A stretch of 64,000 bases of DNA, taken from JACMJL01 sp963791805 (GTDB lineage Bacteria; Bacillota; Clostridia; Clostridiales; Clostridiaceae). Location: contig CAWBTU010000006.1 of NCBI GenBank assembly GCA_963791805.1, positions 558,001-622,000 on the forward strand, read 5' to 3'. Numbering within the stretch: position 1 is the stretch's first letter; the number at the start of each line of letters is the position of its first letter. Below are positions 8,453 to 16,635 of the stretch, piece by piece. The translations under genes were made by a program, and so were the position numbers. Below the pieces are notes generated by a model. That model was not told where the DNA came from, searched no databases, and was given only the letters and a program-made list of their open reading frames with translations.

Positions 8453-9731
8453 TTAAATTTTCTGACCTCCTTTTAAACTCTTCTATTGTTAATTCTTTAT
8501 TATCTTGAATTAGTTTTTCAATATCGGATGGCATCATTGGAAAGTCTACTTGTGATATCTTCACGTTATTAATATCATTATTAATTGAGTTAGCAGCGCG
8601 TTTTGAAAACACAAGTCCTTCTAATAAGGAATTGCTTGCAAGTCTATTAGCACCGTGAACGCCAGTACAACTAACTTCTCCAATTGCGTATAGGTTATTC
8701 ATAGATGTTCTGGAATTAGAGTCAGTTTCAATTCCCCCCATAAAATAATGTTGAGCAGGGGACACTGGTATAGGTTCTTTGGTAATATCAATACCTCTGC
8801 TTAAGCACTCTTCATAAATGTTAGGAAATCTTTTTTTGATATAGTCACTATCAAGAAAGGTTATATCAAGCCATACATTTTGCGCATTTGTTTTCTTTAT
8901 TTCTTCATTTATGGCATTTGATACAACATCTCTAGGCAAAAGTTCATCAACAAATCTTTCGCCGTTAGAATTTATTAGTATACCACCTTCACCTCTAACT
9001 GCTTCAGAGATTAAAAATCGCCTATTATCTGTATTTTCATCATACAATGCAGTGGGATGGAACTGTATATAATTTAAATCTTTTAATTTAATATTATTTT
9101 TAATAGCAATTGCTATTCCATCTCCAGTTAAATGCCTTTGATTAGTGGAATTATTAAAAATACCACCTATTCCACCTGTAGCTAGCACTAACATTTTAGA
9201 TCTTATGTTTAATTGAGTTCCATTTTTAAAGGCCACTGCGCCTACACACTTATTGTTATCAACTAATATATCCAATAAAAAAGTATCTTCATATATAGTT
9301 ATATTTTTAAAAGTCTGAACTTGTTCAATTAATGTATTAGCAAGAGCTTTTCCAGTAGTATCCTTACTATGAACTATCCTATTAATGCTGTGAGCACCTT
9401 CTCTTGTAAATTGAAGATCATCCCCAGCTTTATCAAGTTCAACACCTAAGTTTAAAATACTATCAATATTGTTCATTGATTCTTCAGCTAAAATTTTTAC
9501 CGATTCTTTATTATTTTTGTACTGACCTGCTCTTAGGGTGTCTTCTATAAAAAGTGGAATATCTTTGTTGTTTCTTGCAGTAGAAATACCACCCTGGGCA
9601 AGATAGGTGTTAGTTTCAGTAATTTTTAATTTAGTTATCACCAATATTTTCAAATCGTTTCTAAGATTTAATGCACAGTATAATCCAGCTACGCCAGAAC
9701 CTGCGATTAAAACATCAAAGTTCATTTCCAT
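8430..9731 (-). CDS. nadB: L-aspartate oxidase
   Basis: 433 residues, shorter than E. coli NadB (about 540) because the C-terminal helical domain is abbreviated, as in several clostridial versions. The FAD dinucleotide fold is at the start (VLIAGSGVAGLYCAL). The active-site region includes NTYLAQGGIS, FTREGAHS, HPTAL, EAVRGEGG, HYFMGGIETD and GANRLASNSLLEGLVF. It oxidises aspartate to iminoaspartate for NadA, in anaerobes usually with fumarate as acceptor (family knowledge). Middle gene of nadA-nadB-nadC; its 3' end overlaps nadC. Confidence 0.96.
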   Translation of the reverse strand: MEMNFDVLIAGSGVAGLYCALNLRNDLKILVITKLKITETNTYLAQGGISTARNNKDIPLFIEDTLRAGQYKNNKESVKILAEESMNNIDSILNLGVELDKAGDDLQFTREGAHSINRIVHSKDTTGKALANTLIEQVQTFKNITIYEDTFLLDILVDNNKCVGAVAFKNGTQLNIRSKMLVLATGGIGGIFNNSTNQRHLTGDGIAIAIKNNIKLKDLNYIQFHPTALYDENTDNRRFLISEAVRGEGGILINSNGERFVDELLPRDVVSNAINEEIKKTNAQNVWLDITFLDSDYIKKRFPNIYEECLSRGIDITKEPIPVSPAQHYFMGGIETDSNSRTSMNNLYAIGEVSCTGVHGANRLASNSLLEGLVFSKRAANSINNDINNVKISQVDFPMMPSDIEKLIQDNKELTIEEFKRRSENLNDELFNH

Positions 9732-9796
9732 TTAAATCACCTTGTCAATTTTACAGATTATTACACTGAAAAGATATTTTATAATATTTGTCTAGA

Positions 9797-10708
9797 TTAA
9801 TTAGATAATCTATGCATATTTTCTAAAGAAGCTAAAGCTTTTAGCCTTATTTCTTCATCAATTTTTATTTCATGTTGTTCATATAGAAGGCTTTCATAAA
9901 CATCTTCAAGTACAGTTTTCTTCATATTTATGCAAGTCATAGTATTGCCAGGAACATAAAAATCCTTGTCTGGATTTTTTTCTTTTAGCCTATGGAGAAC
10001 ACCTTCTTCTGTAACTATTACAAATTCTTTATTTGAAGAATTTGTTGCATAGTCTATTATTTCTCCAGTACTTCCAATAAAATCAGCCATAGTTCTTACT
10101 TCTGATTCACATTCAGGATGAACTAGAACTAAAGCGTCTTTTTTTAATTTTTTTATAGCTTCAATATTTTCTTTTTTTACTTTTCTATGAGTTATGCAAA
10201 ACCCATCCCACTGAATAAATTTTTTATTAGGAAACTGCTGAGCAATATACTCACCAAGATTCTTATCTGGTAAGAAAATAATTTCATCATTATGTATATT
10301 TTCAATTATTTTTACAGCACTTGATGAGGTAACACTTACATCAGATAACGCTTTTATTTCTGTTGTGGAATTTATGTAGCAAACAACAGAAGCATTTGGA
10401 TGTTCACTTTTAACTTTAAGTAATGTTTCTGGATCTGCCATTTCTGCCATCGGACATCCTGCATCTATATTAGGAAGTAATACTTTTTTGTGTGGTGACA
10501 GTATTTTAGCACTTTCGGCCATAAACTTAACCCCACAGAAAACTATTGTATCTTCTTTACAGTCTCTTGCAACTTTGCTCAAATAATAGGAATCTCCTAC
10601 GAAATCAGCTATTTCTTGGATTTCAGGTCTCTGATAATAATGAGCAAGAATAACAGCATGTTTTTCAGTTTTTAGTTTTTCAATTTTATCTTTAAGATTT
10701 TCAGTCAT
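9797..10708 (-). CDS. nadA: Quinolinate synthase A
   Basis: 303 residues, the short form. It condenses iminoaspartate with dihydroxyacetone phosphate to quinolinate using a [4Fe-4S] cluster. Likely cluster ligands are the cysteines in AGCPMAE (C85), WDGFCITH (C171) and GNTMTCINMKK near the C-terminus. AHYYQRPEIQ near residue 22 is the family's substrate-binding signature. First gene of the nadABC operon, with its own sigma-A promoter about 50 bases upstream. A NiaR operator was looked for but not recognised. Confidence 0.97.
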   Translation of the reverse strand: MTENLKDKIEKLKTEKHAVILAHYYQRPEIQEIADFVGDSYYLSKVARDCKEDTIVFCGVKFMAESAKILSPHKKVLLPNIDAGCPMAEMADPETLLKVKSEHPNASVVCYINSTTEIKALSDVSVTSSSAVKIIENIHNDEIIFLPDKNLGEYIAQQFPNKKFIQWDGFCITHRKVKKENIEAIKKLKKDALVLVHPECESEVRTMADFIGSTGEIIDYATNSSNKEFVIVTEEGVLHRLKEKNPDKDFYVPGNTMTCINMKKTVLEDVYESLLYEQHEIKIDEEIRLKALASLENMHRLSN

Positions 10709-10758
10709 GTTTACACCACTTTCAATTGTTATATAAAGGCGAAAAACACCTACTCATT

Positions 10759-10787
10759 AGTATAACACTATAAGAAATACAATTCAA
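10759..10787 (-). promoter_or_regulatory. Sigma-A type promoter of the nadABC operon
   Basis: On the minus strand TTGAAT (complement of 10782-10787) and TATACT (complement of 10759-10764) are 17 bases apart, about 50 bases upstream of the nadA ATG. Confidence 0.7.
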
Positions 10788-10887
10788 TAAAACTATAAGA
10801 ATAGAAATTGTCTTTATTTTGTCAATTTGCATTATATTTTTTCATATGATAAAATTAAATTCGAGTGCTAAAAGGAGGATAATACAT

Positions 10888-12177
10888 GTGTTTAGCTTAA
10901 AGGAAGAAGAAAAGAATATTAAAATAATCCTAGGAATTACATGCTTGACATTTTTTTTAATAAGCATATTATCCATTATAATATATGGAAATTCTACGTT
11001 GCTTGGAAGTTTATCCAATCCTGATAATGACGATGTTAAATTTATTAGGAGTGCATGGATGTTATTTAAAACTGGAAATTATTATTATCATAATCCTGGA
11101 ACAGCTACGGTATTCATGATGCCGGGACTTCCCTTTAGTTTGGCATTTTTCATGATGATTTTTGGTAAATACGGTGGAATAACTGCCTATAGAGTTTTTC
11201 AAGCAATTGTTCAGACTGGATCATTATTTTTAGTTTTTTTCATTGCAAGAAAAATATTTAACAGCAAAGTAGCAGTTACTGCAGTAATTATTAATGCTTT
11301 ATGTATTGCTGATTATTGGGTTACAAATTTAATTTTAACGGAAAGTTTATTTAAGTTTTTTGTGTTATTATTAGTATATTTTTCTATCTATGCAATTGAA
11401 GAAAAAAAAACCCAGTATTATATCTTTGGTGGATTAGCATGGGGACTAGGTACTTTGTTTAGACCAACCATAGCAACTTTTCCTATAATTATTTTATTAA
11501 TGTGGGTTTTAAGAAAATACACTTTCAAGGAAATGATAAAATACACTTTTATAGTTGGAGGAGTATTTTGTTTAATATTATCTCCCTGGTGGATTAGAAA
11601 TTACTCTATTTTTCACAAATTTATTCCATTAACTGAAGCTACAGGAAATCCAATGCTTCAAGGTACATATATTAATTATGATCAGACCAGTAGGAAAACA
11701 GATGGACTTAACTATTCGCAGTTTAAATATAAAACTGGTAAAGAAATAGACAATAACTCAGTAGATATTCAAATTTCGAAGTATAGATTGAGAAAACTTG
11801 TACCAAAGCATCCAATTGAATTCATTGCATGGTATACTATTGGAAAGACATATTATCAGATAAGATGGCCATTTATTTGGACTAAGTTTTTAGGTGTTCA
11901 ATATTGGATGGCAGGGCTATGGCATTATTTGATATTGATATTTGGAGTTATAGGAATTAAAAAATATTATAATAATAAAGATAGAAATAAAATGGGAACA
12001 ATAATTTTTGCTATGATAATCTATTTTATAGTAGTTTACCTACCATTTTATGCTTTTGAGCGATATTTTTATCCCGCAATTCCTTTTGTTATTATGTTTG
12101 CTGCCTATGGCTCAATGGGGTTATTAGAAAAGATTAATAAAAAAATAGCTTTAAGGCATCTTCAAATAAATAACTAG
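10888..12177 (+). CDS. GT39/ArnT-like membrane glycosyltransferase
   Basis: 429 residues from GTG 10888, chosen because AAAGGAGG (10871-10878) sits nine bases upstream; a start at 10819 has no ribosome site. About 11 membrane helices. An acidic pair in the first external loop (NPDNDDVKFIRSAW) and the FMMPGLPFSLAFFMMIFG segment match the PMT/ArnT superfamily, which moves a sugar from a polyprenyl-phosphate carrier to an acceptor outside the membrane. The acceptor is unknown. An out-of-frame ATG overlaps the GTG start. The facing GT2 gene is a plausible maker of its lipid-linked donor (inference). Confidence 0.8.
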   Translation: MFSLKEEEKNIKIILGITCLTFFLISILSIIIYGNSTLLGSLSNPDNDDVKFIRSAWMLFKTGNYYYHNPGTATVFMMPGLPFSLAFFMMIFGKYGGITAYRVFQAIVQTGSLFLVFFIARKIFNSKVAVTAVIINALCIADYWVTNLILTESLFKFFVLLLVYFSIYAIEEKKTQYYIFGGLAWGLGTLFRPTIATFPIIILLMWVLRKYTFKEMIKYTFIVGGVFCLILSPWWIRNYSIFHKFIPLTEATGNPMLQGTYINYDQTSRKTDGLNYSQFKYKTGKEIDNNSVDIQISKYRLRKLVPKHPIEFIAWYTIGKTYYQIRWPFIWTKFLGVQYWMAGLWHYLILIFGVIGIKKYYNNKDRNKMGTIIFAMIIYFIVVYLPFYAFERYFYPAIPFVIMFAAYGSMGLLEKINKKIALRHLQINN

Positions 12178-12313
12178 TCAATATGCTAGTCTATTTTGAT
12201 TCATACGACCTCGACAAAATCCTTAGATAGCACAACTATCTGCGGCTTCTGTCTCCTTATCCAAATTAAAATATTCTCCGCATCTTTGCCTTGTTATTTA
12301 CTTTCAGATGTCT

Positions 12314-12346
12314 AAAAAAGGAACTGCTTAATTTGCAGTTCCTAAT
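12314..12346. terminator. Terminator between the convergent glycosyltransferase genes
   Basis: AGGAACTGC (12319-12327) pairs with GCAGTTCCT (12335-12343). The A-run at 12314-12319 gives a U-run on the minus strand behind the GT2 gene. The stretch 12178-12313 before it shows nothing recognisable. Confidence 0.75.
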
Positions 12347-12353
12347 TTTATTT

Positions 12354-13289
12354 CTATTTTTCAAGATTAATTCTTCGTTTTATTTCACTTAGATGTAGTT
12401 CGTACACACGCTTATTTTGTTTTACCACTGTATCTAATATTAGTGCACAAGAGAAAGATAAAGTTGATAGTACTACCAATCCGACAGCAAGTACTGCTGA
12501 GGGAAGTTTTGTTATGTAATTAGTCCGAATAAATTCAATAACTACAGGTGTACCTACTGCTAAACCTAGTACTAATAATATTAAAGACGAAATCCCGAAA
12601 AAAATAAAAGGTTTGTAGTCTTTGAAAAGGGTAAAAATTGTTTTCATTACCTTCATTCCGTCATTAAAAGTATTTAGCTTTGAAAAACTTCCTTCTGGTC
12701 TATCTCTATAATCAATTGGTAGTTCTTTTATTAGGAAGTTTTTATCTAATGCATGAATACTTATTTCAGTTTCAATTTCAAAGCCTTCACTTAGAACTGG
12801 CATGGATTTTACGAATTCTTTGCTGAAACTTCTATAGCCAGTCATGATATCATTAATGTCACTTGAAAAGAGTTTATTAATCAAGGTTCTAACCATTGAA
12901 TTGCCTAAGTTATGAAATTTTCGTTTATTTTCATTTTTATACGTTCCATTCGACAGTCTATCACCAATTACCATATCTGCTTCTTTACTTAATATAGGTT
13001 CAATGAGGTTATGTACAAATTCAGCGGGATAAGTATCATCACCATCAACCATTATGTAGCAATCAGCCTCGATATCCATAAACATTGAGCGAACTACGTT
13101 TCCTTTTCCTTGTCTATACTCTTTCTTTACAATTGCACCGTTGTTAAGGGCTATTTCAAAGGTTCTATCTTTTGAATTATTATCATAAACATAAATTTTA
13201 CAATCAGGTAGTTCTTTTTTAAAATCCTTAATTACTTTTTCTATTGTAAGTTCCTCATTATAGCAAGGGACTAGAACTGCAACTTCCAC
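12354..13289 (-). CDS. GT2 glycosyltransferase of the polyprenyl-phosphate (DPM1-like) type
   Basis: 311 residues from GTG 13289, which has AGGAG eight bases upstream; a TTG at 13313 is poorer because it lies inside that ribosome site. GT2 fold signatures: VLVPCYNEELTIEKVI, YDNNSKDRT, GKGNVVRSMF, DGDDTYPAEF (the metal-binding DxD) and TGYRSFSKEFV. Two C-terminal membrane helices (about 230-255 and 265-290) are typical of transferases that load a sugar onto polyprenyl phosphate. It faces the GT39 gene, the kind of enzyme that would use such a donor. The sugar cannot be read from sequence. Confidence 0.85.
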   Translation of the reverse strand: MEVAVLVPCYNEELTIEKVIKDFKKELPDCKIYVYDNNSKDRTFEIALNNGAIVKKEYRQGKGNVVRSMFMDIEADCYIMVDGDDTYPAEFVHNLIEPILSKEADMVIGDRLSNGTYKNENKRKFHNLGNSMVRTLINKLFSSDINDIMTGYRSFSKEFVKSMPVLSEGFEIETEISIHALDKNFLIKELPIDYRDRPEGSFSKLNTFNDGMKVMKTIFTLFKDYKPFIFFGISSLILLVLGLAVGTPVVIEFIRTNYITKLPSAVLAVGLVVLSTLSFSCALILDTVVKQNKRVYELHLSEIKRRINLEK

Positions 13290-13342
13290 ATTTATCACTC
13301 CTGTTCTCTTCAAAATAATTTGTAATTTTTTTCATCTTTTTT

Positions 13343-13371
13343 ATTATAAGACATAGAAGGACGATTTTCAA
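13343..13371 (-). promoter_or_regulatory. Sigma-A type promoter of the GT2 gene
   Basis: Minus strand TTGAAA (complement of 13366-13371), 17-base spacer, TATAAT (complement of 13343-13348), about 55 bases before the GTG start. Confidence 0.7.
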
Positions 13372-13460
13372 CAAATATAAATTTTCAAAGTGTTAGTATA
13401 AATGAAACTATGAGAAGTATACAAAAAATTTAGCTTTTTCTATATATACTTTTTTGATTA

Positions 13461-13469
13461 TGCTATAAT
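13461..13469 (+). promoter_or_regulatory. Extended -10 promoter of the ltaS-like gene
   Basis: TGCTATAAT (13461-13469) is a TG-n-TATAAT extended -10 element. No good -35 is present at 17 bases. It lies 45 bases before the ATG, and GGAGGG follows at 13502. Confidence 0.55.
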
Positions 13470-13513
13470 AAACTGTACAATTTTAATATGCATAATTCGT
13501 CGGAGGGATAATA

Positions 13514-15367
13514 ATGGAAACAGAATTAAATAAAATTAAGAAAATTTCTAAAATAGATTTTAAAAATAAATTAAAATATATATCGAAAGATGTGATGTTT
13601 TTTTATGTATTCTTTGCAATTTATATAAAGACACAATTGTTTTTAAATCTTCTAAAAAGCGAAAATGCATCAAAGTTGACTTTAAATTTTGATGTTACTG
13701 CCTTGTTTAACTCATATATATTTATTCTATTCAGCATAATATTTATTAGCTTTACTTTCTTGATGAAGAGAAGAGCTCATCTAATTTCATTAGTAGTAAT
13801 TAATGCAGTATATTCAGCGGTATTGATTGCAGATTTATGGCATTATAGAGCTTTTAGCTCTTTTTTAACGTTGCATTTACTAAAAGAAACTCAAAACCTG
13901 ACTGGCTTAGGTCACGGTGTAATGTCAATGTCCAGGCCGATAGACTTAATTTTTATTATTGACGTTTTAATTATGATAGTATTGGCTGTATTGTTAAGAA
14001 ACTATTACGATAATCTTCCCAAAGTAAAGGGGATTTTTGTTTTTCTTTTTGTAGTTCCTATAATTAGTATTTTGTTTTTTCATTTAATATATGATTTTCA
14101 TGATAATAAGTACAATGGTCCGAGAGTATTTGATTCTCAGTGGGTTCCTTATACAACTATGAGAGATTTATCTCCAGTAGGATATCATTTTTACGATATA
14201 GTAGCGTTTATAGATGATAATAGAAGTTATAAATTAAATGACAAAGATAAAAAACAAATACAAACTTGGTTTGATAATAAAAATGAAAATTTACCGGATA
14301 ATCAATATAAAGGAATTTTTCAAGGTAAAAATCTTATTGTTATTCAAGTAGAATCTTTAGAAAACTTTGTTATAAATCAACAATATGAAGGTCAAGAAAT
14401 AACACCAACGCTAAACAAACTACTAAAAAACAGTTTGTATTTCCCCAATTACTATGAGCAAGTAAACAATGGTACAAGCTCAGATGCTGATCTTATGACA
14501 AATGCGTCTGTTTATCCAGTTAGAAGAGGGAGTACTTTTTTTAGGTATCCTAATAATTCTTATAATACTATGCCTAAAATCATGGAGCAAAATGGCTATG
14601 CAACAATGGCACTTCATTCTGATGAAGGATTTTATTGGAATGTTAAGAATGCATTAATAAACTTTGGATTTGATCAGTTTAAAGATGAAGAAACTTTTCC
14701 AATTAAAAAGCATTTCTGGATGGGGCTTACGGATGAATGTTTTTTTGATCAAACAGCAGGTATTCTTGAAAATAGTAAGCAACCCTTTTATGCGTTTACT
14801 GTAACAATAACATCACATATGCCTTTTAATTTACCAAAAGATTTTAAAAACCTTACTTTAGATAAAGCCTTTGATAAAACATATATGGGTGGATATTTCC
14901 AAAGTATCAATTATACTGATAAACAAATTGGAAAATTCCTAGATAATCTAGATAAGAAGGGTATATTGGATAATTCAGTCGTTGTCGTATATGGAGATCA
15001 TACATCTATTCACAAATATTATGGTGACAAGGTAGAAAAAATGAAGCAAAAGGAAAGTTGGTGGGATAATGGCAAAAGAGTTCCACTTATAATTTATAGC
15101 AAGAACATGGAAAGACAGCAAATTAATACTATCGGAGCACAGATTGATTTACTTCCAACTTTAGCTTATACTTTTGGAGTAAATGAAGCTGATTATAAAA
15201 ATACTGCTTTAGGACGAAATTTATTAAAAACAAATAAGAGCTATGCACTCCTTGCTAACGGTACAATAGTTGGAAAGAAAAGTTTGTCTGAAAAGGATAT
15301 TGAAAATATAAATGAGTCTTTTACAGTTTCTGATAAAATAATAAGATCTAATTATTTTAAAAAATAA
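13514..15367 (+). CDS. LTA synthase family protein (glycerol-phosphate transferase/sulfatase fold)
   Basis: 617 residues. Five N-terminal membrane helices (to about residue 195) are followed by an extracellular sulfatase-fold domain. Catalytic Thr is T321 in the NGTSSDAD motif; metal-binding blocks are VIQVESLEN, LHSDEGFYWN, TSHMPF and VVYGDHTS. LtaS enzymes polymerise glycerol phosphate from phosphatidylglycerol into lipoteichoic acid; some paralogues are primases or modify other polymers (family knowledge). No LTA glycolipid genes are visible, but envelope glycosyltransferases precede it. The next gene starts 35 bases later on the same strand. Confidence 0.92.
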   Translation: METELNKIKKISKIDFKNKLKYISKDVMFFYVFFAIYIKTQLFLNLLKSENASKLTLNFDVTALFNSYIFILFSIIFISFTFLMKRRAHLISLVVINAVYSAVLIADLWHYRAFSSFLTLHLLKETQNLTGLGHGVMSMSRPIDLIFIIDVLIMIVLAVLLRNYYDNLPKVKGIFVFLFVVPIISILFFHLIYDFHDNKYNGPRVFDSQWVPYTTMRDLSPVGYHFYDIVAFIDDNRSYKLNDKDKKQIQTWFDNKNENLPDNQYKGIFQGKNLIVIQVESLENFVINQQYEGQEITPTLNKLLKNSLYFPNYYEQVNNGTSSDADLMTNASVYPVRRGSTFFRYPNNSYNTMPKIMEQNGYATMALHSDEGFYWNVKNALINFGFDQFKDEETFPIKKHFWMGLTDECFFDQTAGILENSKQPFYAFTVTITSHMPFNLPKDFKNLTLDKAFDKTYMGGYFQSINYTDKQIGKFLDNLDKKGILDNSVVVVYGDHTSIHKYYGDKVEKMKQKESWWDNGKRVPLIIYSKNMERQQINTIGAQIDLLPTLAYTFGVNEADYKNTALGRNLLKTNKSYALLANGTIVGKKSLSEKDIENINESFTVSDKIIRSNYFKK

Positions 15368-15402
15368 TTTTATAATATAAATATAATATGAAAGGTGATA
15401 AT

Positions 15403-16272
15403 ATGAGCGGTATTGCAGGAAAAGGTTGTGAGATTTTAGTTCCTTTTAGTGAAAGGAAATCCTTAAAGGAAATTGAAGAAAGCATTACTAAGATTTATAG
15501 AAGAAATATATGGTCTAAATTTGTTAAAGCGGTAAAGAATTATAAGTTAGTTGAAGATGGAGACAAAATTGCAGTTGCAGTATCAGGAGGTAAGGATAGT
15601 TTACTTATGGCAAAATTATTTCAGCAGTTAAAGCGAACCCGTCAAATTAATTTTGAACTTGAATTCATTTTGGCTGATCCGGGATATCATGAAGACATAA
15701 GAAAGCTTATGCTCGATAATTGCAATTACTTAAATATACCTATAACTGCTTTTAATTCTGGTATATTTGAGATTGTAGATAACATAGCTAAAGACTATCC
15801 ATGCTATTTGTGTGCAAAAATGAGAAGAGGGGCACTTTATTCAAAAGCTCAAGAACTAGGCTGTAATAAACTTGCATTAGGACATCATTTTAATGATGTA
15901 ATTGAAACCACAATGCTTAATGTGCTGTATGCTGGAAATTTTAAAACTATGCTACCAAAGTTAAGGTCAGATAATTTTGAAGGACTTGAATTAATTAGGC
16001 CAATGTATTACATTGAGGAAGAGCATATTGAAGAATTTACGCAAAGTAGTGGGATTTGGCCACTAAACTGTGCATGTATGGTTGCTGCTGAAAAGATCGG
16101 AAATAAAAGATATGAGATAAAGGCCATGATTAAGGAACTAAAGAAAGAATATAAAGATGTGGACAAATCAATCTTTAAGGCTGGGGAAAATGTAAATTTA
16201 GATGCAATATTAGGTTGGCGTAATAAAGGCGAAAAATATTCGTACTTAGATTTTTACGACGAAGAACAATAG
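15403..16272 (+). CDS. TtcA-like PP-loop ATPase (tRNA thiolation type)
   Basis: 289 residues from ATG 15403; AAAGGTGAT (15390-15398) is its ribosome site and overlaps an upstream in-frame ATG at 15388. The PP-loop SGGKDS lies near residue 60. Two Cys motifs follow: CYLCAKMRRG near 139 and CACMVA near 225, and LGHHFNDVIET in between. TtcA/TtuA proteins adenylate a tRNA base and insert sulfur through an Fe-S cluster held by such cysteines (family knowledge). The exact target base is not certain. A small gene follows 13 bases downstream, probably in the same operon. Confidence 0.85.
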   Translation: MSGIAGKGCEILVPFSERKSLKEIEESITKIYRRNIWSKFVKAVKNYKLVEDGDKIAVAVSGGKDSLLMAKLFQQLKRTRQINFELEFILADPGYHEDIRKLMLDNCNYLNIPITAFNSGIFEIVDNIAKDYPCYLCAKMRRGALYSKAQELGCNKLALGHHFNDVIETTMLNVLYAGNFKTMLPKLRSDNFEGLELIRPMYYIEEEHIEEFTQSSGIWPLNCACMVAAEKIGNKRYEIKAMIKELKKEYKDVDKSIFKAGENVNLDAILGWRNKGEKYSYLDFYDEEQ

Positions 16273-16285
16273 AGGAGGCTAAGCA

Positions 16286-16549
16286 ATGAAGCTTTGGGGC
16301 AAAATTCTTGTAGATAGTAAAATCGAAAAAGATATATTAGTAGAAGCTAATTCAAGCGATAACTATCAAGAAAATTTGAAGGACTGTATCATGGAAATCT
16401 GTGATAAGCTCGATATTGAAAAGCCTTATTGGCTTCCTGCTAATGTTAAGGAATATAATCAAAGGGGAAAGACTAGATTTACAAAAGATAATTTTATTGA
16501 AGAAATTTGTTTTGATAAATTTGAAATTGAAGAAATAGAGGATGTTTAG
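16286..16549 (+). CDS. Small acidic protein of unknown function
   Basis: 87 residues, acidic, no membrane segment. It begins LWGKILVDSKIEKDILVEA and has a WLPANVKEYNQRGKTRF segment. GAGGAGGCT lies nine bases before the ATG. The compact form and coupling behind the TtcA-like gene suggest a genuine conserved clostridial gene of unknown role. I recognise no domain. Confidence 0.65.
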   Translation: MKLWGKILVDSKIEKDILVEANSSDNYQENLKDCIMEICDKLDIEKPYWLPANVKEYNQRGKTRFTKDNFIEEICFDKFEIEEIEDV

Positions 16550-16592
16550 AATTATTGATATACTATATACATAATTCTAAAATAGTTAAAAT

Positions 16593-16629
16593 AAAGGAAC
16601 AACATAATCGCATGTTGTTCCTTTATTTT
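16593..16629. terminator. Bidirectional terminator between the small acidic gene and leuA
   Basis: AAAGGAACAACAT (16593-16605) pairs perfectly with ATGTTGTTCCTTT (16612-16624), followed by ATTTTT. The genes on both sides converge on it. Confidence 0.88.
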
Positions 16630-16635
16630 TTATAA

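Noticed and set aside
10819..10887. Longer N-terminus for the GT39 protein
   Set aside because: The extension has no ribosome site and AAAGGAGG fits GTG 10888.
12220..12260. TTAGATAGC string resembling the dispersed hairpin repeat loop; similar string also at 2790-2803 (complement)
   Set aside because: Similarity is limited to about ten bases without the GGACAC arm, within chance for AT-rich DNA.
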